Shown: positions 7,585 to 17,788, numbered from the stretch's first letter. The stretch is DNA of 40,997 nucleotides from an uncultured Chitinophagaceae bacterium (GCA_903830285.1 CAIKTE010000235.1:1-40997), one strand, 5' to 3'. Made by a program: numbers and translations. Notes: generated by a model from the sequence alone, not told the origin.

Positions 7585-10500
7585 ATGGCTTTACCTTATC
7601 TCGTTAAGCATATCTATAACAATGGCTCTGAAGAAGTGATCCGTCGCGGGAAAAAGATCCATGCATTGGGAAATGTAGAATTGATAGAATACGATGAGTT
7701 GATGAACTCAGTGATATTTCGTGTGAAGGATGACAGTTATGCAACTTATTATAAAGTGCATATCAATAAGTTCAAGGATCCGCAAACCATTTCATTGCGT
7801 TGCACCTGTCCCTATAATTTAAGTGAGGTTTGTCGTCATAAAGCAGGTGCATTATTTCAGTTGCAGGAAATGCTGGACAGGAATATGCTGGGCGATAAAC
7901 ATATGGTATACGATCAGAAGCATACCGTTGTTAAAATGAAACTGCTGGAATTGAAGATGATCCGTATGTTGTCATCACCTGAAAACTTAGAAGCTGCCGA
8001 AGAATATTTGCGCAGTAATAAGGTAACGATACTGGAAGCAAAAGAAGAAAGGATACTCGCTGAAATGGAAGTAGACGGACAGCAATTCAAATTGTTGATC
8101 CAGAAGAACGAAGAACGCAATTTTGATACCAGTTGTAATTGTAATAGTGATACAGAGCATCCTTTGTGTATGCATAAAGATGCTGTGCTGCTGCAATTAC
8201 TGCAGAGTTATGGCCCCAATTATTTCGACAGCATTCGTAACTGGGATAAAGAAAAAAACAAACTCTTATCGTTGTACGGCTATTCATTGGAAGATGATCT
8301 GAATGCTAAATTTGAATTTACCTATCAGGCCGGGAAACCTTTCCTGAAAGTATTGGATACAAGTATTAAACGCGTAGTTGCCAGCACCACATCCAATGAA
8401 CTTCGCCCCAAACCTTCTTATCTGGAAACACCTGCTGAAGCCGAAGCGCAGTTAGTCATGGAGGAAATTGAAGCATCAAAAAAATCGGCCATGAAATTGG
8501 GTGTTGTGATCACAACACACCAGGTTCAATATCCTTATGTTCAGATCGAAGCGGTACAGGGTGAAGCGGATGAGGATTTTGCAAAGTATACAGGCAAAGT
8601 GGAGAAATTAGATCTGAGCCGTTTTGTGAACACAGAGGTTTTTAGTGAAGAAGATAAAATGTTGTTGCAGCAGGTGCGTAAATTATTGCCTGCAGAAGTG
8701 AACCGATATTTGAATCGTAATTCACCATTCAGTGGCATCTGGGAAAATATCATTCAGCAACATGATGATGAATTGCCCGAAGAAACAAGACATCTGATCA
8801 ACGAATACCTTTTATCTAAATTCAAAAAATTATTTACTGAATTGGCAGAAAGTAATTTTGCATTCTATCTGCCTTCTAAAAAAACATTCACTACTGCAAA
8901 CCTGCTGCAGGCTGAATTCTCGTCACATTTTATCGCACCGGAATTCATTGTAAATTATAATAAAGCAAATAGTCAATATGAAGTGGAGTGCAGAGTAAAA
9001 CTGCCATTGGCTGATCTGAATATTACCGAGAACGAATGCGAAGCGCCATTATTCTTTCAATATCATAATCAATTTTTTACCTGGCAAAGAACCGAAGATG
9101 TGATGGTGATGGAGAAATTCATGCCATCAGGAAAACTATTGTTAGATGCAGCAACATGGGGCACACATCTGCATGACTTCATCCTGCCTTTATCAAAAGA
9201 ATACAATGTTCATTTCGGAAATCTGAAGAAAGAAGAAGTAAAAGACATTAAGCCCGAAGCAAAAGTTATTCTGAAAGAGAAAGGAGATTATCTGGTCTTC
9301 CAGCCCGTATTTACGTATAAAGGATATGATGTAAAAGCAGGGGATAAAGAAAAGATCATTTTACCGCAGGCAGATAAATTGTTGGTGATCCAGCGAAACC
9401 TGGAAGCTGAAAAAGAGTTCGTTCAGAAGATAGAAGCATTGCATTCCAATTTTATTCATCCCATCGAAACGGATTCACTGGCATTGAAAGGTGCCGATGT
9501 TTTAAAGAACAACTGGTTCTTTTTATTTGTGGATGCCATGAAAGAAATGCAATTACCCGTATTTGGATTTGATGCATTGAAAAATTTTCGTTTCAATACC
9601 GCAAAACCATCCACTAAAATATTCATCAGCTCGCATACCGATTGGTTCGATGCGAAAGTTGAAATTTTATTCGGCGAACAAAAAGTTACCGTAGCCGATG
9701 TAAAAAAGGCATTGCAGAATAAGCAACAGTTTGTTCCATTATCTGATGGAACACTGGGTATCTTGCCGGAAGAGTGGATCAAAAAATATTCATTGTTATT
9801 CAGGGTGGGTGAGGGTAAAACCTCGAACATGAAACTGAGTAAATATCATTTCAGTGTGATCGAAGAATTGTATCTCGAAAGAAATGAGGAAGAATTATTT
9901 ATTCAGCTAGAAGAGAAATATGAAAAATTAAAATCCAATCATTCCATCAAGACCATTGATGCGCCTGCACATTTAAAAGATGTGTTGAGGCCTTATCAGG
10001 AAAGTGGTTTTCAATGGTTGAATTATTTACGTGAAGTACAATGGGGAGGCATTCTGGCAGATGATATGGGATTGGGTAAGACCGTTCAGGCGCTGTCTTT
10101 CATTCATCATTTAAGAGAAGAGCAGGGATCATTGAAAGCATTGGTCGTTTGCCCTACAACCCTGATGTTCAACTGGCAGAATGAGATCAGAAAGTTCACA
10201 CCATCACTCACCTTTTATATTCATCATGGTGGCGGAAGGATCAGAGAAAGTTTATCACAGGATCATATTGATGTGATCATCACCACTTACGGAACTTTAC
10301 GCAGTGATATCAAACAGTTTGTTGAAGTTGATTTTGATTATGTGATACTGGATGAAAGTCAGGCTATCAAAAACCCCGGAAGTAAAGTAACCAAAGCTGC
10401 TTGTCTGCTCAAAGCCAAGAACCGTCTTTGTTTGAGTGGCACACCTTTGCAGAATAATACCTTCGACATATTTGCACAAATGAATTTCCTGAATCCGGGT

Positions 10501-11373
10501 ATGCTGGGTAGTGTAGAGTTTTTCAAACAGGAATTCTCAGTACCCATCGATAAGTTTGGTGAGAAGGAACAGAAAGACCATCTGCGTAAATTATTATATC
10601 CATTCATCTTGCGCAGAACAAAAGAACAGGTAGCTAAAGACCTTCCTGAAAAACAAGAGATGATCTTATTCTGCGAAATGGGTGAAGAGCAACGAAAGAT
10701 CTATGATGCATACAGAAATGATTATCGCGATAAGATCCTTGGGGTTGTAGATACACAGGGTGTACAAAAATCGCAGCTAACGATCCTGCAAGGCTTGATG
10801 AAATTGCGTCAGATCTGTGATAGCCCGGCAATTGTAAATGAGCAGGAACGTTTCCCGAATGTATCAGTTAAACTCGAAGAAATAGGAAGAGAGATCACTG
10901 AAAATATCAGTAACCACAAGGCATTGATCTTCTCACAATTTTTGGGGATGCTGGCATTGATCAAAGAAAAATTAAAAGAGCTGGGTGTTGTATATGAATA
11001 TTTTGACGGAAGTACTTCTGCACCAGACAGAGAGAAAGCCATTAATCATTTTCAAAATGATGACGAGTGCCGTGTGTTCCTGATCTCATTGAAAGCAGGT
11101 GGAGTAGGCTTGAATTTAACGGCAGCAGATTATGTGTACATCGTTGATCCCTGGTGGAATCCAGCGGTGGAACAACAGGCTATTGACAGAACGCATCGCA
11201 TCGGACAAACAAAAAATATTTTTGCATACCGAATGATCTGTACAGATACTGTAGAAGATAAGATCTTAAAACTGCAGGACCGCAAACGTGCTTTGGCACG
11301 TGACCTCATCACCGATGATGAAGGATTTGTAAAGAGTTTGACAAGAGAAGATGTGGAATATTTATTCAGTTAA
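7585..11373 (+). CDS. SNF2-family helicase with two SWIM zinc fingers
   Basis: 1262 residues. N-terminal SWIM zinc finger: CTC at 73-75, CRH at 83-85 (CxCxnCxH). A second CxC...CxH group at 184-197 (CNC, then CMH) looks like another SWIM finger. After a long middle region comes a SNF2 ATPase from about residue 795: Walker A GILADDMGLGKT (lysine near 832), the Walker-B motif LDESQAIKN (DESQ in place of DEAH), LSGTPLQNN, and helicase C motifs FDGSTSAPDRE, AGGVGLNLTAADYVY and DRTHRIGQT. Bacterial proteins of this kind remodel nucleoprotein complexes, for example RNA polymerase recycling by RapA. Exact substrate unknown. Confidence 0.94.
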   Translation: MALPYLVKHIYNNGSEEVIRRGKKIHALGNVELIEYDELMNSVIFRVKDDSYATYYKVHINKFKDPQTISLRCTCPYNLSEVCRHKAGALFQLQEMLDRNMLGDKHMVYDQKHTVVKMKLLELKMIRMLSSPENLEAAEEYLRSNKVTILEAKEERILAEMEVDGQQFKLLIQKNEERNFDTSCNCNSDTEHPLCMHKDAVLLQLLQSYGPNYFDSIRNWDKEKNKLLSLYGYSLEDDLNAKFEFTYQAGKPFLKVLDTSIKRVVASTTSNELRPKPSYLETPAEAEAQLVMEEIEASKKSAMKLGVVITTHQVQYPYVQIEAVQGEADEDFAKYTGKVEKLDLSRFVNTEVFSEEDKMLLQQVRKLLPAEVNRYLNRNSPFSGIWENIIQQHDDELPEETRHLINEYLLSKFKKLFTELAESNFAFYLPSKKTFTTANLLQAEFSSHFIAPEFIVNYNKANSQYEVECRVKLPLADLNITENECEAPLFFQYHNQFFTWQRTEDVMVMEKFMPSGKLLLDAATWGTHLHDFILPLSKEYNVHFGNLKKEEVKDIKPEAKVILKEKGDYLVFQPVFTYKGYDVKAGDKEKIILPQADKLLVIQRNLEAEKEFVQKIEALHSNFIHPIETDSLALKGADVLKNNWFFLFVDAMKEMQLPVFGFDALKNFRFNTAKPSTKIFISSHTDWFDAKVEILFGEQKVTVADVKKALQNKQQFVPLSDGTLGILPEEWIKKYSLLFRVGEGKTSNMKLSKYHFSVIEELYLERNEEELFIQLEEKYEKLKSNHSIKTIDAPAHLKDVLRPYQESGFQWLNYLREVQWGGILADDMGLGKTVQALSFIHHLREEQGSLKALVVCPTTLMFNWQNEIRKFTPSLTFYIHHGGGRIRESLSQDHIDVIITTYGTLRSDIKQFVEVDFDYVILDESQAIKNPGSKVTKAACLLKAKNRLCLSGTPLQNNTFDIFAQMNFLNPGMLGSVEFFKQEFSVPIDKFGEKEQKDHLRKLLYPFILRRTKEQVAKDLPEKQEMILFCEMGEEQRKIYDAYRNDYRDKILGVVDTQGVQKSQLTILQGLMKLRQICDSPAIVNEQERFPNVSVKLEEIGREITENISNHKALIFSQFLGMLALIKEKLKELGVVYEYFDGSTSAPDREKAINHFQNDDECRVFLISLKAGGVGLNLTAADYVYIVDPWWNPAVEQQAIDRTHRIGQTKNIFAYRMICTDTVEDKILKLQDRKRALARDLITDDEGFVKSLTREDVEYLFS

Positions 11374-11411
11374 ATGTGTTGCCGACAGTTGTGTTTTACC
11401 ACAGAGGAAAA

Positions 11412-11455
11412 GAGTTAAAGAGTTTCACAGAGAACTCTGCGCAACTCTTTAACTC
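11412..11455. repeat. Inverted repeat at the convergent 3' ends of the SNF2 and GH2 genes
   Basis: GAGTTAAAGAGTT (11412-11424) pairs perfectly with AACTCTTTAACTC (11443-11455). It is embedded in a longer symmetrical stretch (11395-11470) with CACAGAG-like words, a type of interspersed repeat common in this phylum. Lying between two converging genes, it may act as a terminator for either, though no strong T-run follows. Confidence 0.7.
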
Positions 11456-11483
11456 CTATTCTTTGTGTTGAATAAATAAGCGT

Positions 11484-14264
11484 CTATTGAACATCGGCAA
11501 TCATCTCATCATTCCTGTTCCAGCCGCTTAGTTTTAATTGTAGTTTTTTATTGGCAATGGTCGCGTTCGGATATGTTGCATCTAGAGTTATCGTTTCTCC
11601 GGGTGCCAATGTAAAATAATTACCGCTCCAATATCCAGGAAATATTTCATCATCGCCTTCTGTTAATTTGGGATGAACGAAGAATGCCATTTGTCTGGTT
11701 GTATTTGCAAATTGAATGCTCCATTTGGTATTGATTACTCCTGTTTCTTTCTTGATGATCTTCACATTCAATTTAGTGGCTGCAATATCTTTCAAGGATT
11801 GGTATTGATGATCTTTTGCAAACCAATACACGTTATGAGAAACCAATTTACCGTTTACATCTTTTAAATTCAACACCACAAAACTCAGCCCTGTGTATTT
11901 GGAAAGAACAGAACTCAATGAAATTGTTTTCTTCACATTGGATGGACCGATATTCAAATTTGTTCTTTGCGAGAACAATTGTTTCCCATTCATATCGTAC
12001 ACAGCTGCATCAACCAATAAATTATTTTCTGCATGATAAGTCCTATTTACAACTGCAACAACAGAATCATCCAGATTCAATTGCACGTGCAGTTTTTCAT
12101 TGGCCGATTGCATGAAATAATATCCGGCATTTGGTGCTAAATAGTAATCGAAGATCTGCCACATCACACTGGGGAATGCAGGATTCAGTTTCCACAACAA
12201 TACACCACCGTTATCATTTAGTTTATGCCCGGCTGCTTCAAAGATCCCTCTGTAACCATCTGCATTCATGATCTGCATCTTATCGGAAAAATCTTTCAAA
12301 CTGGTTGGCGTGCCCAATCTTTTGATCATCTCATAATAATAAAGTTCGTAGTGACCATTACCGGTACATGCATCATGGTAACCCCATGAATTATTGAAAG
12401 GATAAGGCAAAGTTGGATCATGGGTAAGGTTAGTAATATTCTTCGCTAAAGATTCAAAAGGCATTTGTGATGGAATACCTGTTTCATCTTTGAATAACCA
12501 GTCTTTTCCTTCATTCACTTTTGTATAATAATAATTCGGGTCTTCCCATTTATAAGAACCGCCGCTATACACGCCACCGGGTTGGTTATCGGGCCATGAC
12601 ATATTCCAGTCCTTGGGTAAATGTGCAAACCCTGATGAGCATGGAATGAAAGGTCTTGTTCCATCGAGCAATGCCACATTATCACGCATGGCATCATACA
12701 ATTCTTTTCTGGCATGACCTTCATTGCCACCAGTCCAAACCAATAAGGAAGGATGATTGCGCAAACGATAAATGGTACTGATGGTATTATTTACATAAAC
12801 ATTTCCCTGATAAGGATAATTGGGAGATCCTTTAAATTCACCATGTGTATCACCGGTGATCCAGAAATCTTCCCATACCAATAAACCTAATCGGTCGGTT
12901 GTTTCAAAGAAAGCATCGGGAGGTGCAACACCGCCACCCCAGATCCTAACGAGATTGGTATTGGCATTTTTGCAGAGCATTAATTCTTGCGCAAAACGTA
13001 AGCTATCTTCCTGCAGCATCATATCTGGTACCCATGCACCACCCACCAGATGAATGCGTTTCCCATTCACATAGAAATCTCTTTTACTCCAGCCATTCAC
13101 CATAGAATATTTTGAAGCGACCGTCCTGACTCCAAATACAAAGCTGCTGTCATCGGAGATTTCATTGCCAGAAATATATTGCAACCGTATCCTATACAGG
13201 TCGGCATTGCCATAACCATGCGGCCACCAAATATGCGGGTGCTGTAATACTAATTGTTTAAGGTGATCTGCTGTAAATTTTATTTTCTTTTGCTCATTTC
13301 CTTTCAGAGAAATAGTTTGAGAGACGCTGAAACTACCTCCGGTAAAGGTTTCCGGAGAAATGGTTACTTGTAATTTCCCCTGCCGATCTTCCTTGCCGTA
13401 ATTCGCTAATACTAATTGAATATTTAGTTTAGCTGCATTGGTATCGTTAGAAAGAAATGTTGTGCTGATCTTTGGCTGTTGAATTACCACATTTCCTGAG
13501 GTTCTTAAAAAGACCGGTTGCCAGATGCCCATATTGCGGTCTCTTATTTCGGGCATCCAATCCCAGCCAACGGAACAAAGCATGGTAACATTCTTGCCGA
13601 TATCGCCTGTTGGTCCGCCATTCAAATAGAAATCACCTAAAGCGTTTAATTGCGGATGATCGGGTAATCCCGGAAAATCGAGCGGATAGATCTTAACTGC
13701 TAAAATATTTTCTTCTCCTGGTTTGATCGCTTTGCTCACATTCAGGTTAAACTCTGCAAACATGCCAACGAGTTGAGATGAGTCTGCAATTAATTTTCCA
13801 TTCAGCCAAACATCGGCTCTGTAATTGATCCCTTTAAATATGAGTTGAAATAATTTGCCTTTATCAGAAGCAGGAACTGTAAAACTGGTTTTATACCAAT
13901 ATGCTTTTTTCCATGGATTGGGTACATTGGGAATATGAGAGTATTGTGCTAAGTGATATTGATTATTAAAACTATCCGATGCATCGGGGATCAGCATATT
14001 GTTCAAATCCAAATAAGGATTTGGATAAACTTTGTTGGCTACCAGTCCGGTTAAAACGGTTGAAGGAACTGAAACGGTAAACCATTTATCTTTTGATTGA
14101 TATCGGGCAGTTGATAATTCGGCTCCGTTATTCTTTACGATCTCTGAAGATTGTAATAAAAACTGTTTGAGTTGAATTTGTGTAACTGCTGAATTTTGAG
14201 CTGTTACAATCAGCGGAAATAAAAAAAACAGGAACAGGGTTTTTTTAAGGCCAAGCGATTTCAT
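11484..14264 (-). CDS. Secreted glycoside hydrolase family 2 protein (exo-glucosaminidase/beta-mannosidase-like)
   Basis: 926 residues from the ATG at 14264, which begins a signal peptide MKSLGLKKTLFLFFLFPLIV with cleavage after TAQ. A 73-codon upstream extension of the frame has no signal character. Domain order fits GH2: jelly-roll galactose-binding domain (WYKTSFTVPA, GINYRADVWLNGK), immunoglobulin-like domains, then a TIM barrel. Likely acid/base Glu515 is in WTGGNEGHAR; likely nucleophile Glu594 is in FKDETGIPSQMPFESL. The 79-residue spacing and the SQMPFESL segment resemble exo-beta-D-glucosaminidases and endo-mannosidases. Probably acts on amino sugar or mannosyl polymers outside the cytoplasm; substrate not determined. 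Diverges from the outer-membrane protein gene at 14567. Confidence 0.88.
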   Translation of the reverse strand: MKSLGLKKTLFLFFLFPLIVTAQNSAVTQIQLKQFLLQSSEIVKNNGAELSTARYQSKDKWFTVSVPSTVLTGLVANKVYPNPYLDLNNMLIPDASDSFNNQYHLAQYSHIPNVPNPWKKAYWYKTSFTVPASDKGKLFQLIFKGINYRADVWLNGKLIADSSQLVGMFAEFNLNVSKAIKPGEENILAVKIYPLDFPGLPDHPQLNALGDFYLNGGPTGDIGKNVTMLCSVGWDWMPEIRDRNMGIWQPVFLRTSGNVVIQQPKISTTFLSNDTNAAKLNIQLVLANYGKEDRQGKLQVTISPETFTGGSFSVSQTISLKGNEQKKIKFTADHLKQLVLQHPHIWWPHGYGNADLYRIRLQYISGNEISDDSSFVFGVRTVASKYSMVNGWSKRDFYVNGKRIHLVGGAWVPDMMLQEDSLRFAQELMLCKNANTNLVRIWGGGVAPPDAFFETTDRLGLLVWEDFWITGDTHGEFKGSPNYPYQGNVYVNNTISTIYRLRNHPSLLVWTGGNEGHARKELYDAMRDNVALLDGTRPFIPCSSGFAHLPKDWNMSWPDNQPGGVYSGGSYKWEDPNYYYTKVNEGKDWLFKDETGIPSQMPFESLAKNITNLTHDPTLPYPFNNSWGYHDACTGNGHYELYYYEMIKRLGTPTSLKDFSDKMQIMNADGYRGIFEAAGHKLNDNGGVLLWKLNPAFPSVMWQIFDYYLAPNAGYYFMQSANEKLHVQLNLDDSVVAVVNRTYHAENNLLVDAAVYDMNGKQLFSQRTNLNIGPSNVKKTISLSSVLSKYTGLSFVVLNLKDVNGKLVSHNVYWFAKDHQYQSLKDIAATKLNVKIIKKETGVINTKWSIQFANTTRQMAFFVHPKLTEGDDEIFPGYWSGNYFTLAPGETITLDATYPNATIANKKLQLKLSGWNRNDEMIADVQ

Positions 14265-14566
14265 GAAAGATATATTTTCACAAAAATAGAATAGCATAAG
14301 CAGTTTTAATTTTTTATTGTTGTTTCCATGAATTGATCGATAAGGGCAAGGTTTTATGGCAGTCCCAAAACTTTTTTGTACAAGATTAATTTTAACCAAA
14401 CCGAGGGCTAAATCTTCCTTAAAAATGCAGATTACCCGATTAATCTTGCTATTTACCGAAAAGATCACCTCAGGCCTATTCATCTAAACCGTCCACCGAT
14501 ATTTTGAAACTAAGTTTTAATCTGTACAGTAGTTTGCAGTCTAATTGGTATAATCATTTAAAGTTC
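14265..14566. promoter_or_regulatory. Divergent promoter region between GH2 gene and outer-membrane protein gene
   Basis: For the leftward gene, CAAAAATA at 14281-14288 reads TATTTTTG on the minus strand, a full TAnnTTTG match 16 bases before the GH2 start. For the rightward gene only an imperfect match was seen (TATTTTGA near 14498). No palindromic operator stands out in the remaining sequence. Confidence 0.45.
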
Positions 14567-17398
14567 ATGAAAAAAAATATTTTAACTGTATTATTGATCC
14601 TTTGCTCAGGATTCTTAATGGCTCAATCAGGCGGGTCATTAAAAGGGAAAATTGTGGACAGTGTTGGTAAACAATCGCTGAAAGATGCTTCTATTGAAAT
14701 TTTAAAATCAGCAGATTCTTCTAAATTATTGTTGGGATTAGCAACACAGGATGGCAGTTTTGGAATCAGGAATATTCCTATTGGAAATTATATAGCGCGT
14801 ATCTCTTTCTCCAGCTATGCTACTCAGTATAAAAAAATAAAGATCGTAAAAGCGGGTCAGGAAATAAATATCGGAACCATTTATCTGGCATCCATATCAG
14901 ACAGGTTGCCTGATGTGGTGGTTACACAATCCTCTGTTCAGGTAAAAAAAGATACGGTTGAATTTACCGCTTCTCAATTTAAAACTAAACCCAATGCTGT
15001 TGCAGAAGACCTCCTAAAAAAAATACCGGGGATGGATGTGGACAAGAACGGTGCAATTAAATCACAGGGTGAAACAGTGCAAAGGGTATTGGTGAATGGA
15101 AAAAGATTTTTTGGAGATGATCCTAAAATGGCTACAAAAAATTTACCTCCTGATGTGATCGACAAGATCCAGGTGTTTGATGATCTAAGTGATCAAAGTA
15201 AGTTCACAGGATTTGATGACGGTAACAGGGTGAAGACGATCAATATCACGACCAAGAAAAATACTGCAAAAGGATATTTCGGAAAAGTGGTTGGAGGCGC
15301 AGGAACCGATGGTAATTATGATGCCAGTGTAAACATGCACCGCTTTGATGGCAACAGTCAGCTTTCTATTTTAGGACAGGCAAACGATATCAATAAGCAG
15401 AATTTCACACAGCAGGATATTTTAGGAAGTGGCGGTGGACGTGGAGGTGGAGGATTCGGCGGTGGTGGCGGAACCGGTTCAGGTATTACAACAACAATGG
15501 CCGGTGGGTTAAACTTTAAAGATTCCTGGGGTAAACTGAATAGTAATGCATATGGAAGTTATTTTTATAACGATCTTAAAGTTGATGTAGATCAGCAAAG
15601 CCAAACACAAACTATCCTATCTGCAGATTCATCAAACTTTAAAAATTCAGTATCAACATCTCAATCGAAAACACCTAATCATCGTATCAATTTAAATCTG
15701 GAAGAAAATTTTGATACAGCGAATTCATTGGTTGCAAGACCTAATATTACATTTCAAACATCAACCCCAAGTTCATCGTCCTCTTCTGTTACAACAGGAA
15801 CAACCGGTTCGTTGATCAATAGTTCTGTAACTCGTGGTAGCAGTACTAATACAGGGTATAGTATAAGTGGATCAAATGTTCAATTGCGTCATAAGTTCCC
15901 CAAAAAATTCAGAACCATTTCTTTAGATCTTGGTTTTTCCAGCAATTCCAATAACGGTGATGGAGTAAGTTATGCGGTAAACTCATTTTATAAACCTTCA
16001 TTGAGAGTGGATACTTTAAATCAGTATTATATTGATTCTGCTCATTCTTTTACATTTAGTCCGTCATTGTCATATACGGAACCTCTTTCAAAAAGTTCAA
16101 TTCTGGAGTTTAGATATAATTATAGTTATACTAATAGCTATTCAGCCAATAATACTTATGAATTTAATAATGCTTCAAAATTGTATGATAAGTTCGACAG
16201 CTTATACAGCAATACTTATAAATACAACTCTAACTCAAGTACTGCAACAGTGAGTTATCGTTTGCAAAAAACAAAATACAATTTCAATATAGGAACAGGT
16301 GTTCAGTTTACAGACTATACAAGCAACAACACAGTAAAGAATATTATTGTTGCACATAACTATGTAAACTTTATTCCTACTGCGAACTTTGCCTATAATT
16401 TTAAAAGGACAGAAAGCCTTAGGATATTTTACTCAGGCAGAACAGGACAACCCAGTGTTTCCAATTTACAACCGTTAAAGACTATAAGTGGATTAGATAC
16501 AATGATGGGTAATCCCAATCTGAATCCTCAGTTCACTCATTCGATCCGCTTCTTATATACATCATTCGATCCGGTAACCCAGCATATCATGTTTGCGACG
16601 ATCAATGCCAGTATGATCAGTAATGATATTCAAAACTATATCATCCAACATAAGAATGGTACCAAGACAACAACCTATACCAATCTGAGCGGAACATATA
16701 ATGTAAACGGTTATTTCAATTATGGCTTTGCATTAAAGAAACCAAAATCAAATTTAAATTTGACCACCAATGTAGGTTACTCACAAAGTCAAACACTGCA
16801 GGCAACCGATACTTCAGCTGCTCTTTCAAATTATACCAGAAATACAACATTGGGTGAAACGATAAAATGGACCACTAATCTGAAAGATAATTTTGACATG
16901 AATCTTTCCGCAGGTACCAGTTATGTAATTGCCAACAATACATTAAATCCAAACCTCAATTCAAATTATTTTGTGCATACGGTAACTGCAGATTTTACGA
17001 TCTATACCAAAACAGGATGGATATTAGCCTCTGATTTTACCTATACATACAGCGGTAACCGTCCGCCAGGATATAATGCAAGTGTGCCTTTAATGAGTCC
17101 TTCCATTGCTAAACAGTTCCTGAAGAATAAAGCAGGTGAATTGCGATTCAGTGTATTTGATCTCCTCAATCAAAATCAGGCAGTTTCAAGAACAGTTAGC
17201 AGCACCACGATCGTTGATAGTAAGACAAATGTGTTGAAACAATATTTCATGCTTACGTTCACTTATAATCTTCGCAATTTTGCAGGTCAGCAACAAAAAA
17301 TGCCGGGCATGTTCAGAGGAATGCGACCACCGGGTGGATTTGGTGATGGTGGATTCGGCGGCGGTGGCGGATTTGGCGGAGAAAGAAGAAGGAATTAA
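14567..17398 (+). CDS. Outer-membrane beta-barrel protein with carboxypeptidase-like regulatory domain
   Basis: 943 residues from the ATG at 14567, which starts a signal peptide MKKNILTVLLILCSGFLMAQ. Residues about 25-110 are a CarboxypepD-regulatory-like domain (GKIVDSVGKQSLKDASIEI). A plug-like segment follows (VAEDLLKKIPGMDVDKNG, VQRVLVNGKRFFGDDPK), then a large outer-membrane beta-barrel rich in alternating aromatic strands. Two glycine-rich stretches stand out: near residues 286-306 and at the C-terminus (GGFGDGGFGGGGGFGG). The fold matches the TonB-receptor-like barrel family PF14905. Such proteins import or sense substrates; whether this one couples to TonB is not clear. The neighbouring GH2 gene suggests glycan use, as inference. 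Confidence 0.9.
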   Translation: MKKNILTVLLILCSGFLMAQSGGSLKGKIVDSVGKQSLKDASIEILKSADSSKLLLGLATQDGSFGIRNIPIGNYIARISFSSYATQYKKIKIVKAGQEINIGTIYLASISDRLPDVVVTQSSVQVKKDTVEFTASQFKTKPNAVAEDLLKKIPGMDVDKNGAIKSQGETVQRVLVNGKRFFGDDPKMATKNLPPDVIDKIQVFDDLSDQSKFTGFDDGNRVKTINITTKKNTAKGYFGKVVGGAGTDGNYDASVNMHRFDGNSQLSILGQANDINKQNFTQQDILGSGGGRGGGGFGGGGGTGSGITTTMAGGLNFKDSWGKLNSNAYGSYFYNDLKVDVDQQSQTQTILSADSSNFKNSVSTSQSKTPNHRINLNLEENFDTANSLVARPNITFQTSTPSSSSSSVTTGTTGSLINSSVTRGSSTNTGYSISGSNVQLRHKFPKKFRTISLDLGFSSNSNNGDGVSYAVNSFYKPSLRVDTLNQYYIDSAHSFTFSPSLSYTEPLSKSSILEFRYNYSYTNSYSANNTYEFNNASKLYDKFDSLYSNTYKYNSNSSTATVSYRLQKTKYNFNIGTGVQFTDYTSNNTVKNIIVAHNYVNFIPTANFAYNFKRTESLRIFYSGRTGQPSVSNLQPLKTISGLDTMMGNPNLNPQFTHSIRFLYTSFDPVTQHIMFATINASMISNDIQNYIIQHKNGTKTTTYTNLSGTYNVNGYFNYGFALKKPKSNLNLTTNVGYSQSQTLQATDTSAALSNYTRNTTLGETIKWTTNLKDNFDMNLSAGTSYVIANNTLNPNLNSNYFVHTVTADFTIYTKTGWILASDFTYTYSGNRPPGYNASVPLMSPSIAKQFLKNKAGELRFSVFDLLNQNQAVSRTVSSTTIVDSKTNVLKQYFMLTFTYNLRNFAGQQQKMPGMFRGMRPPGGFGDGGFGGGGGFGGERRRN

Positions 17399-17432
17399 TT
17401 ATTCATTATAGTCTGAATAAATTTTATTTAAC
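17399..17432 (+). terminator. Weak terminator after the outer-membrane protein gene
   Basis: TTATTCA (17399-17405) pairs with TGAATAA (17414-17420), followed by ATTTTATTTA. The stem is short and AT-rich, so strength is uncertain. Confidence 0.5.
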
Positions 17433-17673
17433 ATCTAGTTCCGAACTCAGGGACTTCTTTCAATATGAATTATACTAACAGATGTAAGTAATCTGACCAA
17501 TATGGCCATTTTGATGATCATAACGACTTTCACAAAAAAAATGCAGCATTTATTGCAAACTGTTATACTTTTACAGCCTTAAAAATCCTTGTTCACCTTT
17601 TCATTTGAACAATAAGTTGAAACAGATAACATTACATACACAATTAGCGGCAAACCATCCTGCATTGACGGGC

Positions 17674-17733
17674 ATGGGCATTGACTTGTGTACTTCTAAC
17701 TTTCTGTATTTATTACGACGACCTCGTATCTAA
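17674..17733 (+). CDS. Putative arginine-operon leader peptide
   Basis: A 19-codon frame, MGIDLCTSNFLYLLRRPRI, that ends 99 bases before the GTG of the first operon gene. Three of its last five codons are Arg (CGA, CGA, CGT), preceded by hydrophobic residues, the classic layout of an amino-acid attenuator. Hairpins follow at once (17740-17758 and 17760-17786). Ribosome stalling at the Arg codons when charged tRNA-Arg is scarce would change which hairpin forms and so adjust expression of the arg genes. The peptide is too short for ordinary gene calling. Function is inferred from sequence and position. Confidence 0.75.
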   Translation: MGIDLCTSNFLYLLRRPRI

Positions 17734-17739
17734 TATTCA

Positions 17740-17788
17740 TTGCCGTTACTTCCGGCAAAGGGCTGATCATTTATTAAAATAAGCCCAT
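17740..17788 (+). promoter_or_regulatory. Candidate attenuator structures after the Arg leader
   Basis: Hairpin one is TTGCCG (17740-17745) with CGGCAA (17753-17758). Hairpin two is GGGCT (17760-17764) with AGCCC (17782-17786). A competing pairing is visible: GCCCAT (17783-17788) is complementary to ATGGGC (17674-17679), which includes the leader start codon, so the downstream strand may switch partners. No strong U-run follows, so the mechanism may not be classical intrinsic termination. Confidence 0.5.

Noticed and set aside
7394-7639. 81-codon frame upstream of the SNF2 gene
   Set aside because: It overlaps the SNF2 start and runs through the promoter and palindrome; composition is not protein-like.
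11484-14483. Longer GH2 protein starting at 14483
   Set aside because: The extra 73 residues are not secreted-protein-like, and a clear signal peptide begins at the ATG at 14264, just downstream of a -7 match.
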